Source: Branchiostoma floridae
Lineage: Eukaryota > Chordata > Leptocardii > Amphioxiformes > Branchiostomatidae
Assembly (NCBI RefSeq): GCF_000003815.2
Contig: NC_049987.1
Coordinates: forward strand, 1,326,065 to 1,390,064
Direction: 5' to 3'
Length of the DNA: 64,000 nucleotides
Part shown: positions 55,115 to 64,000 of the stretch, in pieces
Numbering within the stretch: the stretch's first letter is position 1
Layout: every line of letters starts with the position of its first letter
Position numbers and translations under genes: made by a program
The notes under the pieces: model-generated
The model's database searches: none
Seen by the model: the letters and a program-made list of their open reading frames with translations, nothing else
Told to the model about the DNA's origin: nothing

Positions 55115-55850
55115 GTTAGGTATATAAACATTTTTACAATCATGATGTTAGGTTTAGAAGGATGAATAGGGTTGGTTTGTCATGAGTTATAAATGACAAT
55201 GTAATTCCGTCAAGTAGAATTGTAAAAAGACTTTTAGTCATAGATTTTTATTTGTAGATTGTTCAGTGGCAGGATACATAACTATCCAGGTGACATGAAA
55301 TGGGACAGACAAATAGTATATGGCAAAAGTAATCATGTACATAAGTTCTAAAGCCTGTTTGTCTTCACAATGACATATACTGATAATAAGATTAGATAGT
55401 GTGTGACGATAAACTGCATGTTACTTAATTGAATGTCATTCATGATCAATGTTCCTTGTAACTGTTTAGCTTGTATACAAGACAATTGATCAATGTCCAA
55501 TCATACTATGAACATTAGTTTGTAAGAAAAGGTCACACTTGTATATGGCAAAACTATAACATTTATCTGTTTACCCTTTAGATAACCAAACTAGACCTTT
55601 GACCTCAAGTTTTTTTAAAAATGTCGGTAAGACACTGCTCGTATTGTCAATACTCTGATTGTACTGTTGCATTCTGCATGTTTTTAAATGTATGTAGTTC
55701 AGAAATGTTGTGAATCTTGGAAGATTAGCCCATTTGGGTTTCGTTATAAATAAAATGAAATGAAACTGTCAATTGTTGATATGTTTATCCAATAAATATT
55801 GCTGATTTTTGTTACAAACCATGTTAGGATTCAAAATCAGGTTAATTTGG
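55115..55850. other. AT-rich 3' flank of the 348-aa gene
   Basis: No further exon. Candidate poly(A) signals AATAAA lie at 55749-55754 and 55791-55796 in plus sense. Otherwise AT-rich sequence without recognised features. Confidence 0.45.
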
Positions 55851-56400
55851 GTAATTCTGGGGAGTCATTGGTAAACTTCCAGCTAAATGTGGGGAAAAGA
55901 GGGTATATGTGATGTTATTCTAGTAAAGGTTGTGTTATCCCAAGGTAAATACAGCTAAATGTAGGGAAATAGGGGTAAATATGGCATTGAATATTCTGGT
56001 GAGGGTATATGTAAATCCGAGGTAAATATGGGTAAATACAGTTATACGAAAAATACTCCGCCTGGTAAATTTCGGTAAACGCGGACAATATATGAGAAAT
56101 ACCTCGTACGGTAAATCCAGGTAAACGCATGTTTACACAAACCTGGTAAATGTGGGTAAACGCGGAAAATATATGAGAAATACCTCGTACGGTAAATCTC
56201 GGTAAACCCATATTTACACGAACGTGGTAAATGTGGGTAAATCAGGCAAACATTACCCGCTTTACCATGCAGGTAAATGCCAGGTATATTTGCACATTTA
56301 CCGGCGGGTAAATGTCGATAAATCCCAGGTAAATCTAAACTTTACCCGGCTATACATAGCATTTACCAATATGGTAAATCTGACTTTTCATGCAGTGCAA
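55850..56400. repeat. GGTAAAT-rich repeat with an 81-bp tandem duplication
   Basis: GGTAAAT and its complement recur dozens of times at irregular spacing. Two direct copies of an 81-bp unit lie at 56080-56160 and 56161-56241, each starting CGCGGA and ending GGTAAATGTGGGTAAA. The open minus frame here is a repeat artefact. Confidence 0.8.
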
Positions 56401-56414
56401 GGGGTGTGTAAATC

Positions 56415-56880
56415 ATATCCGCAGTTCGAATTCTATGCAGGCAAAACTTGGAAAATTAAACGTTGGCAGGAGCACACTAAACACACACCTATCCGGGGGG
56501 TCTCCATATTGAATCAGTGAATTTTTTTTGTATTCGCAGAGAAATCTTCATCCCAACTACTTTACCCCAAGAAAGACTTATGATATTCCACGCCATCTTT
56601 CTATTTTCGAAATCATTGTTGACCATGGTCTTTTTTACATAACCGTACAGTGTACACACAAAATACAATCATGTCTAGTCGACAGCGGCCCAGATCCCTG
56701 TCCTCTCCAATGTTCGGGTGATGGCGTCTCGATTGTCGGCTATGCTGCCTATGGCGCCCAGGAGCAAGTCGGCATGGACAGGCTTCAGTTTGGAGAGGGA
56801 CATGTCGGTCTTCATTCCTGACAGGTCCCGGCCTTCCCCAAGAGCTCTGCTGCGAACTCATCGGCGTTGTGGGGGACAAA
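56415..56880 (-). pseudogene. Second copy of the 36-kb coding-like relic
   Basis: Matches 35990-36400 in order: a GCAGGCAAAACTTGGAAA block, CACACACCTATC, an ACTTTACC block, GTCGACAGC, then a minus-strand coding relic. The relic carries DLSGMKTDMSLSKLKP, HADLLLGAIGSIADNRDAIT and ERTGIWAAVD. It ends upstream near 56880. The translation is somewhat better preserved than at 36 kb. Confidence 0.5.
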
Positions 56881-56926
56881 TCGCTGCTTCAATTATTTTT
56901 TTTCAAGACATCGTTTACGCCCCCGT

Positions 56927-57000
56927 CGCATTCGCCCCCGTCGCATTCGCCCCCGTCGCATTCGCCCCCGTCGCATTCGTCCCCGTCGCATTCGCCCCCT
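56927..57000. repeat. 15-bp minisatellite, about five copies
   Basis: CGCATTCGCCCCCGT repeats with one C-to-T variant in a late copy. Because 15 is divisible by three, frames across it give short peptide repeats (APVAF), which are artefacts. Confidence 0.95.
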
Positions 57001-57639
57001 ATTCTACCTGGACTTCGTCCCATATACAATGCAGCTGATTCTAGCACTTTATTATGTTCACAGTCGTTTCTATCTCATTACAATGAATATCTATGACTAA
57101 TTCTTGCAGTTGCACTTGTACTCGTCCATGTATGTCTTTGATTAAATTCTTCTTCTCTATTCCCATTCAAATTATACCGGACTGTTCTTTCACTCTAGTT
57201 ATTGTGTTCCACAGTCGCTCATTGGGTGCTATGACTCTCACCGGCTGGCCGTACCCCGGTAATAATGCCGTGACCGGATCGCGCACGTCTGGTGGGTATG
57301 GTTAACGCGTGCTATGAACACGTGCCCGATGTGACCCATGCAGGGATTAGCCATTGAGAATAACAGAACACACACACGCACATCCTGATCGTTCTATAAG
57401 ACATTTAAAAAAATCCTTTGTCCGACCTAAACAATGATTATGAACTGTCTCATCAGTTTGTCACACGTACCTTCCTGTCTCCACATGGTTATGAAACACT
57501 CTGCGGCCTGGACTCTCTCGGCGTCAGCCCCTCTCTGGGCAAATTTGCGCAACTGCCCTTCCCAGCGTGTAGCGTTCGGGCTGTTAAGACGCGTGTAACT
57601 CCGTGCGCACCTGGAGGTGGTCAATCTGCCCCCCGCACC

Positions 57640-57975
57640 GCCGCGACTTCCCGCTGGTGGGCAAGCGGCATAGCGTCTATCTGCCGCTGCACATCTTCCA
57701 CGCCAACGGTGGACGTTTGGCGCAAGGTGAGGGATATGTCATGTTCTCCAGGTCCTCCAAAAACTGTAGCTGGTCGCGGGCGTCGTGTAGCGTTAGCGTC
57801 CGAGATTTACCCACTTCCTTTGCGAGAATGGGGATGTCCAGTCCTATCTTATGTTAGAAAATTTGGACACCTAAACCCTCGCTCATCAGCTGGAATGTCC
57901 GGGGATAGGCCAGGGCGACCACTTGGCGCACCCGTAGCTCGAACTCTTGCGGGGTCTCGTTGCACCATTCATGCG
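57640..57975 (-). pseudogene. Possible LTR-retrotransposon Gag relic
   Basis: The minus frame reads WCNETPQEFELRVRQVVALA and YPRTFQLMSEGLG, then a stop and GLDIPILAKEVGKSRTLTLH with DARDQLQFLEDLE. The pattern of a F-x-x-R-V helix, ALAYP and then a GL-D...TL-x-x-A...LE helix resembles the capsid part of Ty3/gypsy-like Gag proteins. One in-frame TAA interrupts it and no protease or RT is attached. Weak evidence. Confidence 0.35.
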
Positions 57976-58349
57976 AACTTCTGGAGGACAATCCCAGACA
58001 AATGGTTCAGCAGCACGGCTCGGCAAGTGATTCCTCCCCAGGTCAGAAAATCACCTTCGTTACAAAACTGTATTTTAAAATTTGGCAATTTTTGATGACT
58101 TGATGACTTGTCCCCCTTGTAATGAAGATGGAAAGCATTTGCTCCTATAGGTCCTGTTAATAGAGAGCACACTGAAAGACAATCTGATAGTCTTTTTTAT
58201 GTGAGCACTTCCATAGAGGCGTGACTCTACGCGCAGGAGGAAAGAGGTCGTCAGTTCCTTTCTGTGATACTCGTCCCACAGCGTGAACATCTTGCTCTCT
58301 AGTACACGGTACGACGTCCGCTTGCTAGCTGATTCAAGCTAAAAAACTT

Positions 58350-59309
58350 AGCCTGCAGACTCACGTACTGAGACTTAGTGTGTGTAGTAAAACTGCAAAC
58401 TGTGTTGGGTCTTCTTGTTGAGCCTTTTGTGGTAGTCCTCAGTGTCGTTATTCGTGCGGATGGGCTGGACCATTCCTCCACTGATCACACAGTGCTGCAC
58501 AGCCACTCATCCTACATGTACTCCATCAGCTGCATCAGCAAAGGCTGGTCCGTCTGCTCTCGCAAATCGTCAAACGCACCTCTGATGTGTTCGGACAGCA
58601 AGAAATGCAGAACCACCAGCTTCCGCATGAACTCGTTTGTACCTGTCTTCTCGAAGTAGACCGGCTGGAGACCTAAAAGACGATAGGAAACATATTCACT
58701 TAGATAAAACATTCAAGAAAAATGTGTGCTTACATTTAAATCAATGAAACATGTTTGCATTTACATGTTAAGTAACCAATATTAACAATGCAATTAACAA
58801 AGTTAATAGATAACGATATAGAGCAGCCAAAATAGCGATATGAAAAAGCAAGAACTCCTCAATACATACGGCACTTTGTATAAAATGTTTCGGAGCAGAA
58901 TGTTATAGAAAGTCAAAATTGAACGTTATCTAAGAGAGATAGAATTAATTGAACATCGGTACAATGAAAATTTATTTACTTTGCTTAGAGCTTAGTTTTG
59001 GATTATTTCCACATCGGTATAGTCCGTCCTAATTGGCTCGTGTTTCGGCAAGCCCGGCTCAAATACATCTCCTCTATGTACCACTGATGCAGGACATGTG
59101 ATGGTTTTGTTCCTCACGCTGCCTCACCAATACACGATGGTCTGGGTTTTCCTCTTGAAGGTGTATCCATTACTGCTGATCAGCTTGTTGTTGCCCCTTT
59201 GCGAGGACTCGGGGATGAAAGTGTAGATAGTAGCCGGGTTGTCGTAGGTGACGTGCGGATCTTCATTGAATGTCACGTCGACGTCAGGCTGCTGCTGTGA
59301 GAGACACAA
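58350..59309 (-). pseudogene. FLYWCH/MULE-type transposase relic, copy B
   Basis: On the minus strand a FLYWCH-type zinc-finger half lies at 59309-59124: FIPESSQRGNNKLISSNGYT followed by FKRKTQTIVYW. It ends at TATTG/GTGAGG, which looks like a splice donor just before the expected Cys. Around 58700-58350 follow TGTNEFMRKLVVLHFLLSEH, IRGAFDDLRE and then, in another frame, RTNNDTEDYHKRLNKKTQ. The last is the C-terminal helix block of Mutator-like (MULE) transposases. The catalytic core between them is missing or unrecognisable. Stops and frame changes show decay. Confidence 0.65.
58715..59110. other. AT-rich segment between transposase parts
   Basis: No motif recognised. It may be a former intron between the FLYWCH exon and the downstream exon of copy B. 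Confidence 0.35.
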
Positions 59310-59839
59310 ACATCAGACACAGTTCCGTGACTGAAGTCTGACAGACTGTTTCGGTCCTCTTCATTGATCATTTGGCAGGTTGTACATGTCGTTGTCATCT
59401 TCGGGCTAGGGGACAGGCTCGAGGCGTGTGCTTGCCGCAGCAGGTGCTAGGGGTAGCTCAATGTCCATCGAAGGTTGAGAACAGTCGTTGCACCTACCCT
59501 CCATTCATCCGTCGGATTCGTCACCAACCTACCTAGTTAAACGTTGTAGCAGACGAGCCTGCCATCACCTATCCCCCGCAAATCTCTCTCCAACTTGTTA
59601 CATGTACCATATCCTATCTGACTCCCGGGAGGGCTCCGAAGAAAGGGTTACATATGGGCAAACACGTCCGGAGCAACGCCCAGAGAGTCGTACATCTAAA
59701 ACTCCTGAGAGGCATAATAAATCGTGTGGATTTTGACAATGAAAAAAAAAGGTCAAAATCAGCAAAAGAACATAAATATTCACAATATTTTTTTTTATTT
59801 ACGACCCAGGGCAGTAGTAGGCAGTCTCGAGGGCAGTCT

Positions 59840-60760
59840 TCTCCCCAGTCTCATACTGTGTCCATAGCTAGAAAATCTTCTCTTGTGCAATCCTGCTGCC
59901 CGTTCTTTGCGTACCGGACAGTTTCAGATCCTGATGTTAAAATGCACCAGGGCCGCTTCCTTCTGCAGGTAGGGATCAAGCAAGTAGAATGGCATGTTGC
60001 TTTTCCCCTTCTCTTTTTTGTTAAAGGCGTTGTGCCATCCCTCAATGTTTTTTTTTTGTTCGGATGTTCTTCTTGTAGATACTCTGTCTTTGGAGAGTGC
60101 ATTGATGAGTCTATCCAGTTGTCTATTTACTGGGCTAAGGTGATGAGGGCTGGGGTTGATGCCTGTGCCTTCAGGGCTTCCCATTCGGTGGCGATCCCAT
60201 CTGCAGGCAGGAAAGGCAACGAGATTGTCTTCCTGAGGTACTTATATGTGCTGCCTATTTGGAGGTATGTGTTCTGCAAACCGACCTCTTGGAATTTTCT
60301 CCACACGCACTGGGTCCGATGAAACATGCATTCAGTCAGACTTACGTCGGGCAGAACTTGTGCCATGGCCGGCCACATGGCCTTTTAAGGTCCATCATTG
60401 CTCGTATTACATTTGGTGGTCCCAGCAGGAAGTCCAGTATATTCTTCGGAACTTTCTTGTTGTCTTTCTCTCGTCTGCTTATAAGCACGAAGACCAGGGG
60501 GACGCTCTTCATGCAGTCATCCTAACTGATGAACACGCTGATGGTGAACAACTGTCCAAGTACCATTTCTTGGCATCGGCCAGGTGTTATTTGAGCTGCG
60601 TGTCTGTAGCAAAAACTAGGTGACGACTTTCGCTGTCCCCGCGGCAAACCCGGATATCCCTATATAATGGCGGCACGAACTCCTTATCAACCTCAATGTT
60701 CAGATATTTCGGCTCGTCGGGTCTGAGCTTTTGTTTGCGGCGGTTGGCAGCTCTCGCCAT
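59840..60760 (-). pseudogene. MULE transposase relic, copy A
   Basis: From MARAANRRKQKLRPDEPKYL (about 60760) the minus strand encodes, with several frame changes: WYLDSC or NGTWTVV (around the first catalytic Asp, DGTF/W in intact relatives), SVPLVFVLISRREKDNKKVP, GPPNVIRAMMDLKR (second catalytic region), SLTECMFHRTQCVWRKFQEV (the C-x-F-H-x-x-Q block) and IEGWHNAFNKKEKGKSN (C-terminal block). The block order is that of Mutator-like transposases of the FLYWCH-associated animal type. Frameshifts make it non-functional. It lies upstream of copy B on the same strand; both may descend from one family. Confidence 0.7.
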
Positions 60761-60829
60761 GTGTTGGTATATATGCATGTGGAATAGGGTAAAAAAAAGT
60801 ATCAAGCAATGCAATAGATAATGCAATAA

Positions 60830-61135
60830 TCTGCTTTAAAAGAATCCGGCATTCAGTAACATTTTGGCATTATTTTCCTAAAAATTGCTTTGAACTGTTG
60901 ACAAAAAACAATTAACAAAACTTCAGAATCATGATTTGACTTTGACTTTATTCAGATTGTAATAATACAATGCACTTTGGTCACATGCAGTGATTTCTGA
61001 TGCTGTAACCCACACATTAACACATGCATAACAATACACAAATGCTAGTAATAAATAAATACAATCTAAAATAAAGTCCTATATATGAAATACCTATTAT
61101 GTAAACTCTAAGATACTTAGTATTCATCTGGTAGT
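60830..61135. other. AT-rich non-coding stretch
   Basis: Nothing recognised. Confidence 0.4.
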
Positions 61136-61139
61136 TCAA

Positions 61140-61690
61140 TTAGATAGACTGGGCGTTTTTATCACTGCCTATGGTAGTTGGCCCCGCGTATAGAATGGAA
61201 TTGTTCGATCAGTGCGGTCACCCTCCCTGTACACTGGTGAAACAGTTCACTGTTTCCACTCTGCTGGGAACTGGCCCGTTGACAGGGAAAAGTTAACCAG
61301 TTCACACAGGGAGGTGCAGATGACTGTTGCTGTCTCCGTAAGCAGTCTGTTGGATATCCCGTCAGGACCGGGGGCCTTGTTGGAAAGTGTTTATAGGGTG
61401 CCTTCGACTTCCTCCACCGACTCTACGATTGTTCTTCGTTTTTGACCATTGGGACACGTCTGGTACAGTCAGGGTGGGTAGGTTCCCTTGTGACATTGAG
61501 AAAGGTGTCGTTTAACTATTTCGTATGTTAAATTTTAATACTCTTTGATGATACATTTATCTAGAACTCGCCTGTTGCAGCCTCACTTTTTTTAACGTGT
61601 GTCTGTGCTCAGCATACTTGCCCCTTTAGGTACGCACCTGGTCATCCCTCTTACACCGATGGTCCTTCTTTCTTGACAGCATCTAGAATT
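61140..61690 (-). pseudogene. LINE linker and RT-finger relic
   Basis: Minus translation gives a linker (RGKYAEHRHTLKKVRLQQA, then LNDTFLNVTREPTHPDCTRR), then the RT finger block NKAPGPDGISNRLLTETATV, CTSLCELVNFSLSTGQFPAE and W-K with VYREGDRT. This is the usual LINE order. A TAA in the block before NKAPGPDG and a stop after EWKQ disable it. Palm motifs are absent, so the 3' part is lost or elsewhere. Confidence 0.75.
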
Positions 61691-61799
61691 GAGGAAATTA
61701 TTAAATTAAACCTTGATTATAAAAGATCATAAAACGGTTTACTGCATCTAAAGGGATATTTTTGAGCTGGCTGGCCTCGGTATCCGTCCACCGTCGTGT

Positions 61800-61860
61800 C
61801 AGGACGTTTCCCCGTCATGCCTTTCCCCGTCATACCTGGACGTTTTTCCGTCAATGAAAT
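61800..61860. repeat. Three short CGTTTTCCCCGTCA-like repeats
   Basis: GGACGTTTCCCCGTCATGCC, TTTCCCCGTCATACCTGG and ACGTTTTTCCGTCAATG follow each other closely. The origin is unknown. Confidence 0.6.
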
Positions 61861-62090
61861 CTTTATTAACACGATAAAAGTACAGCGACTTTCGTAAGGT
61901 CTAGATCAACTACTTTCAGTACAAATAAACAGACATATGTGAATCTCTATATCACTATTGGCTTTAGTATGCCATCTACACTGCTGGTTCTACTGTACAG
62001 ACATTCTTGGATATATTTGCCTATTTGCACACTTTGAGGGTTTTCTCATCCAAGAATGTGTTTGACTTTATTCATCGAACAGAGAGCACA

Positions 62091-62165
62091 GTCAAACCTG
62101 TATAAGAAGGGCCACTCTAGGGACCCAGCGAAAGTGATCTTCTAACATAGGTGGTCCTCATATAA
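62091..62165. mobile_element. Partial CAGTCAAACCTG element
   Basis: CACAGTCAAACCTGTATAAG followed by GGCCACTCTAGGGACC matches the left terminus of the element at 49828. The right end was not found. Confidence 0.55.
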
Positions 62166-62169
62166 AAAA

Positions 62170-63580
62170 AAAAGAAGAAACATGGCGGCATTAAAGAAAC
62201 TGACAAGTTTTCAATAAGTTCCACAGACTTTGTTGCCCATGTCTTTACTACTGTGTACAAATGTATGGCACAAGTACACTAACAAATAATTATAGTAACA
62301 ATTACATGCACAAAACTTTTCCAAGGATTGTCCATTGGATTGTCCATCTCAAATACATGACTTGCATAATTTAAATCCAACTTATCGACTAATGCTGTTT
62401 ACACATACACACACTCCATCGAAAACATAATGTTCTTGGTTAATAAACCAATGTGTTGAACTTAAGCTTATATAAAAAATCCCAAACAATACAAGCAGCT
62501 GCATTCTCTGAACAAATTTATGTGTTTGAGTTCGTCCAGAAAAGTTCTTTACCTCCTTCGTTAACGTCACCGTCATCCTCGTCGTCATCGTCCTCTTCCT
62601 GGCACTTGTCCTCCTCCAATCCAGTTCTTCCAGAATGGCTGTTGCTGGCTGTGCCCAGTCCCTCTTTTAAGTCTCTGCAAATTTTTTAGAGCAAGCGAAA
62701 AGTCGGTGTTAGTATATTGCCCTTCAACGCGGATATTGGAACGATCTGCGTTACTACATGTGACTGTACAATATAGTCGGTCTAGTATCTGTTTTATGTA
62801 GTGTTTTTTTTCTCCAATTTTGACGAATTTTGCAGATGTTCTAGTGTACAGACTGCGCCGGCGGGGACTATTTCCCCGAAGTTAACATCACCAGATGAAG
62901 TGTCAAGTTGTCGATTACGACGACTGCTTGACCAACAAAAACTTAAACGTAGCAATATTGGACATGTATGATGAGATCTGTACAATAATAGTGTTTATAT
63001 GCGTTGATATGCAGCGCAGGAATGGTATATTGATTGACGGCCGACTTATCCAACATGGCGCACGCACTTTCGTCGGCTTTCGGTCCGTTCCGCGCCCATT
63101 TTGCCGATTAAAATACTGCCCGTGTACCAGATGAGAAGGAGAAATTAAAATGTTTCCGTACATCTTTCTACAACGCACACAAATTATCCCTCACCGCCAA
63201 CTAAAGCTAGACCAGCATTTATTTGTAACGGTTCACTATGACTAGCTTATAGGTCAAAGGTCGGTGGGGAACAAACGCAGCAAAAACTGAGTAACGTTTT
63301 AAAATAAAAAATATGCGAAAAATAAAATAAAAATTCTATTTTCTCAGACATTCCCATTAGAAAGACAAACTAACATTACAAAACACAAAAAAATACAAAC
63401 GTCATTTATTAAAAGTATCATTATAAAACACATATGTACAGAATACTTCAATCACAAAAATACCTTGCATATTAGAAAATTTCTAACAACTTAGATTTAC
63501 CAATGATTACCTTACATAATATTGATTGTTCTGAGAAACTTACAAAATACTACGCAATAGAAAATAGTTACGCCGTTTCT
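62170..63580. other. Mostly non-coding, one candidate acidic exon
   Basis: On the minus strand 62674-62553 is bounded by AATTTGCAG and GGAG/GTAAAG and is open in one frame reading LKEGLGTASNSHSGRTGLEE and DDDDEDDGDVNEG. It could be an acidic-tail exon of a gene starting near 63.1 kb, where CpG-richer sequence (63000-63110) lies. No partner exon was confirmed. 63290-63580 is AT-rich. Confidence 0.3.
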
Positions 63581-63589
63581 TCTCCCCAC

Positions 63590-63890
63590 CATAACGTTAG
63601 CCCCCAAGTTCACAAACGTAGGCGAGTGGAATACCTCCTTCTTCCAAAGCTCTAAGTATTGCGTAGTAGATGTTATCAGTGTTAGCTGGGTCCATCTACC
63701 TCATGCAGCTTGATACATCGTGTCCTGATCTCCCCGTGACAGCACAGACTCAAAAACAAAATCAAGTTTTTGGAAACACTAATGACTTACTTTCGTCAAT
63801 CATGATCGAAACAGCCACACTGTCGGCGATTTTTCGGGTCCAGATCTTCTCCGAGGACGGCTGCTATGGCGTCCTGAAAGCCATGATCCA
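63590..63890 (-). pseudogene. Possible hAT-like transposase relic
   Basis: The minus frame reads TRKIADSVAVSIMIDES and ends at GAAA/GTAAGT, a strong donor consensus. Further on, NIYYAILRALEEGGIPL and AYVCELGG follow after a frame change. The pattern (K-I-A-x-S ... M-I-D-E-S, then a helix and GGDGA-like turn) matches hAT-derived ZNF862-like proteins. A run of 11 C near 63909 lies upstream on this strand. Confidence 0.4.
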
Positions 63891-64000
63891 GTCGTACGTG
63901 GCGTTGCACCCCCCCCCCTCCTTTCCCCTCTGCAAGTAGGACATGGCCTCGTATCTCACATCTTCCTGAAGCTCCAGTAGCGACTTGTGCTTCCTGGTCA

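Noticed and set aside
55915-56211. 98-codon minus frame with repeated peptide blocks
   Set aside because: It is a translation of the GGTAAAT-rich repeat and its 81-bp duplication.
56718-57100. Peptide-repeat protein (APVAF repeats)
   Set aside because: The repeats come from a 15-bp minisatellite open in all frames; no gene structure surrounds it.

Overview
This window is eukaryotic. Its genes are split by GT-AG introns and sit in a dense field of dead transposable elements and tandem repeats. CR1/L2-like LINEs with PHD-finger or esterase ORF1 proteins, FLYWCH/MULE transposase relics and many short inverted-repeat elements point to a marine invertebrate, most likely a lancelet (Branchiostoma). 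That assignment is an inference from repeat content, not a database match. There are two assembly gaps, 15873-16013 and 18337-18647.

Layout. 1-10 kb is mostly non-coding, with a small inverted-repeat element (520-716), a (CA)n tract and relics of at least three LINEs (3.5-3.7, 4.86-5.13, 6.65-7.61 kb). 10.2-12.5 kb holds a broken LINE on the minus strand. 14.4-27.5 kb is a three-layer nest: an old minus-strand LINE (here LINE-C) is split by a PHD-type LINE (LINE-PHD, minus), which is itself split by a nearly full-length esterase-type LINE (LINE-ES, plus, 16886-23629). Split reading frames and short target-site duplications support both insertions. 27.5-38.9 kb is degenerate: RT, hAT-like and other coding relics, plus one hAT-type element with a perfect 8-bp duplication (36724-37545). 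38.9-40.6 kb is a perfectly phased array of 32 units of 52 bp.

41.9-54.9 kb is the genic core: two apparently intact genes, divergently transcribed from a shared region of about 740 bp. The minus-strand gene (41981-46726, five coding exons, 591 aa) encodes a ubiquitin-like domain, a possible winged helix, a coiled coil and a protein kinase domain with its catalytic motifs in place. The plus-strand gene (47467-54897, six exons, 348 aa) encodes a coiled-coil protein with basic and acidic segments, ending in a C-terminal module whose degenerate relatives appear at 31.0 and 34.0 kb. Every exon junction in both models keeps the frame. The introns carry several inverted-repeat elements, one inserted inside another.

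55.1-64 kb is again repeat territory: GGTAAAT-rich sequence with an 81-bp duplication, a second copy of a segment also found at 36 kb, a 15-bp minisatellite, a possible Gag-like relic, FLYWCH/MULE transposase relics, an RT relic and a possible hAT transposase relic.

The most unusual item is the ubiquitin-like/kinase gene. The LINE nest gives a clear relative insertion history.
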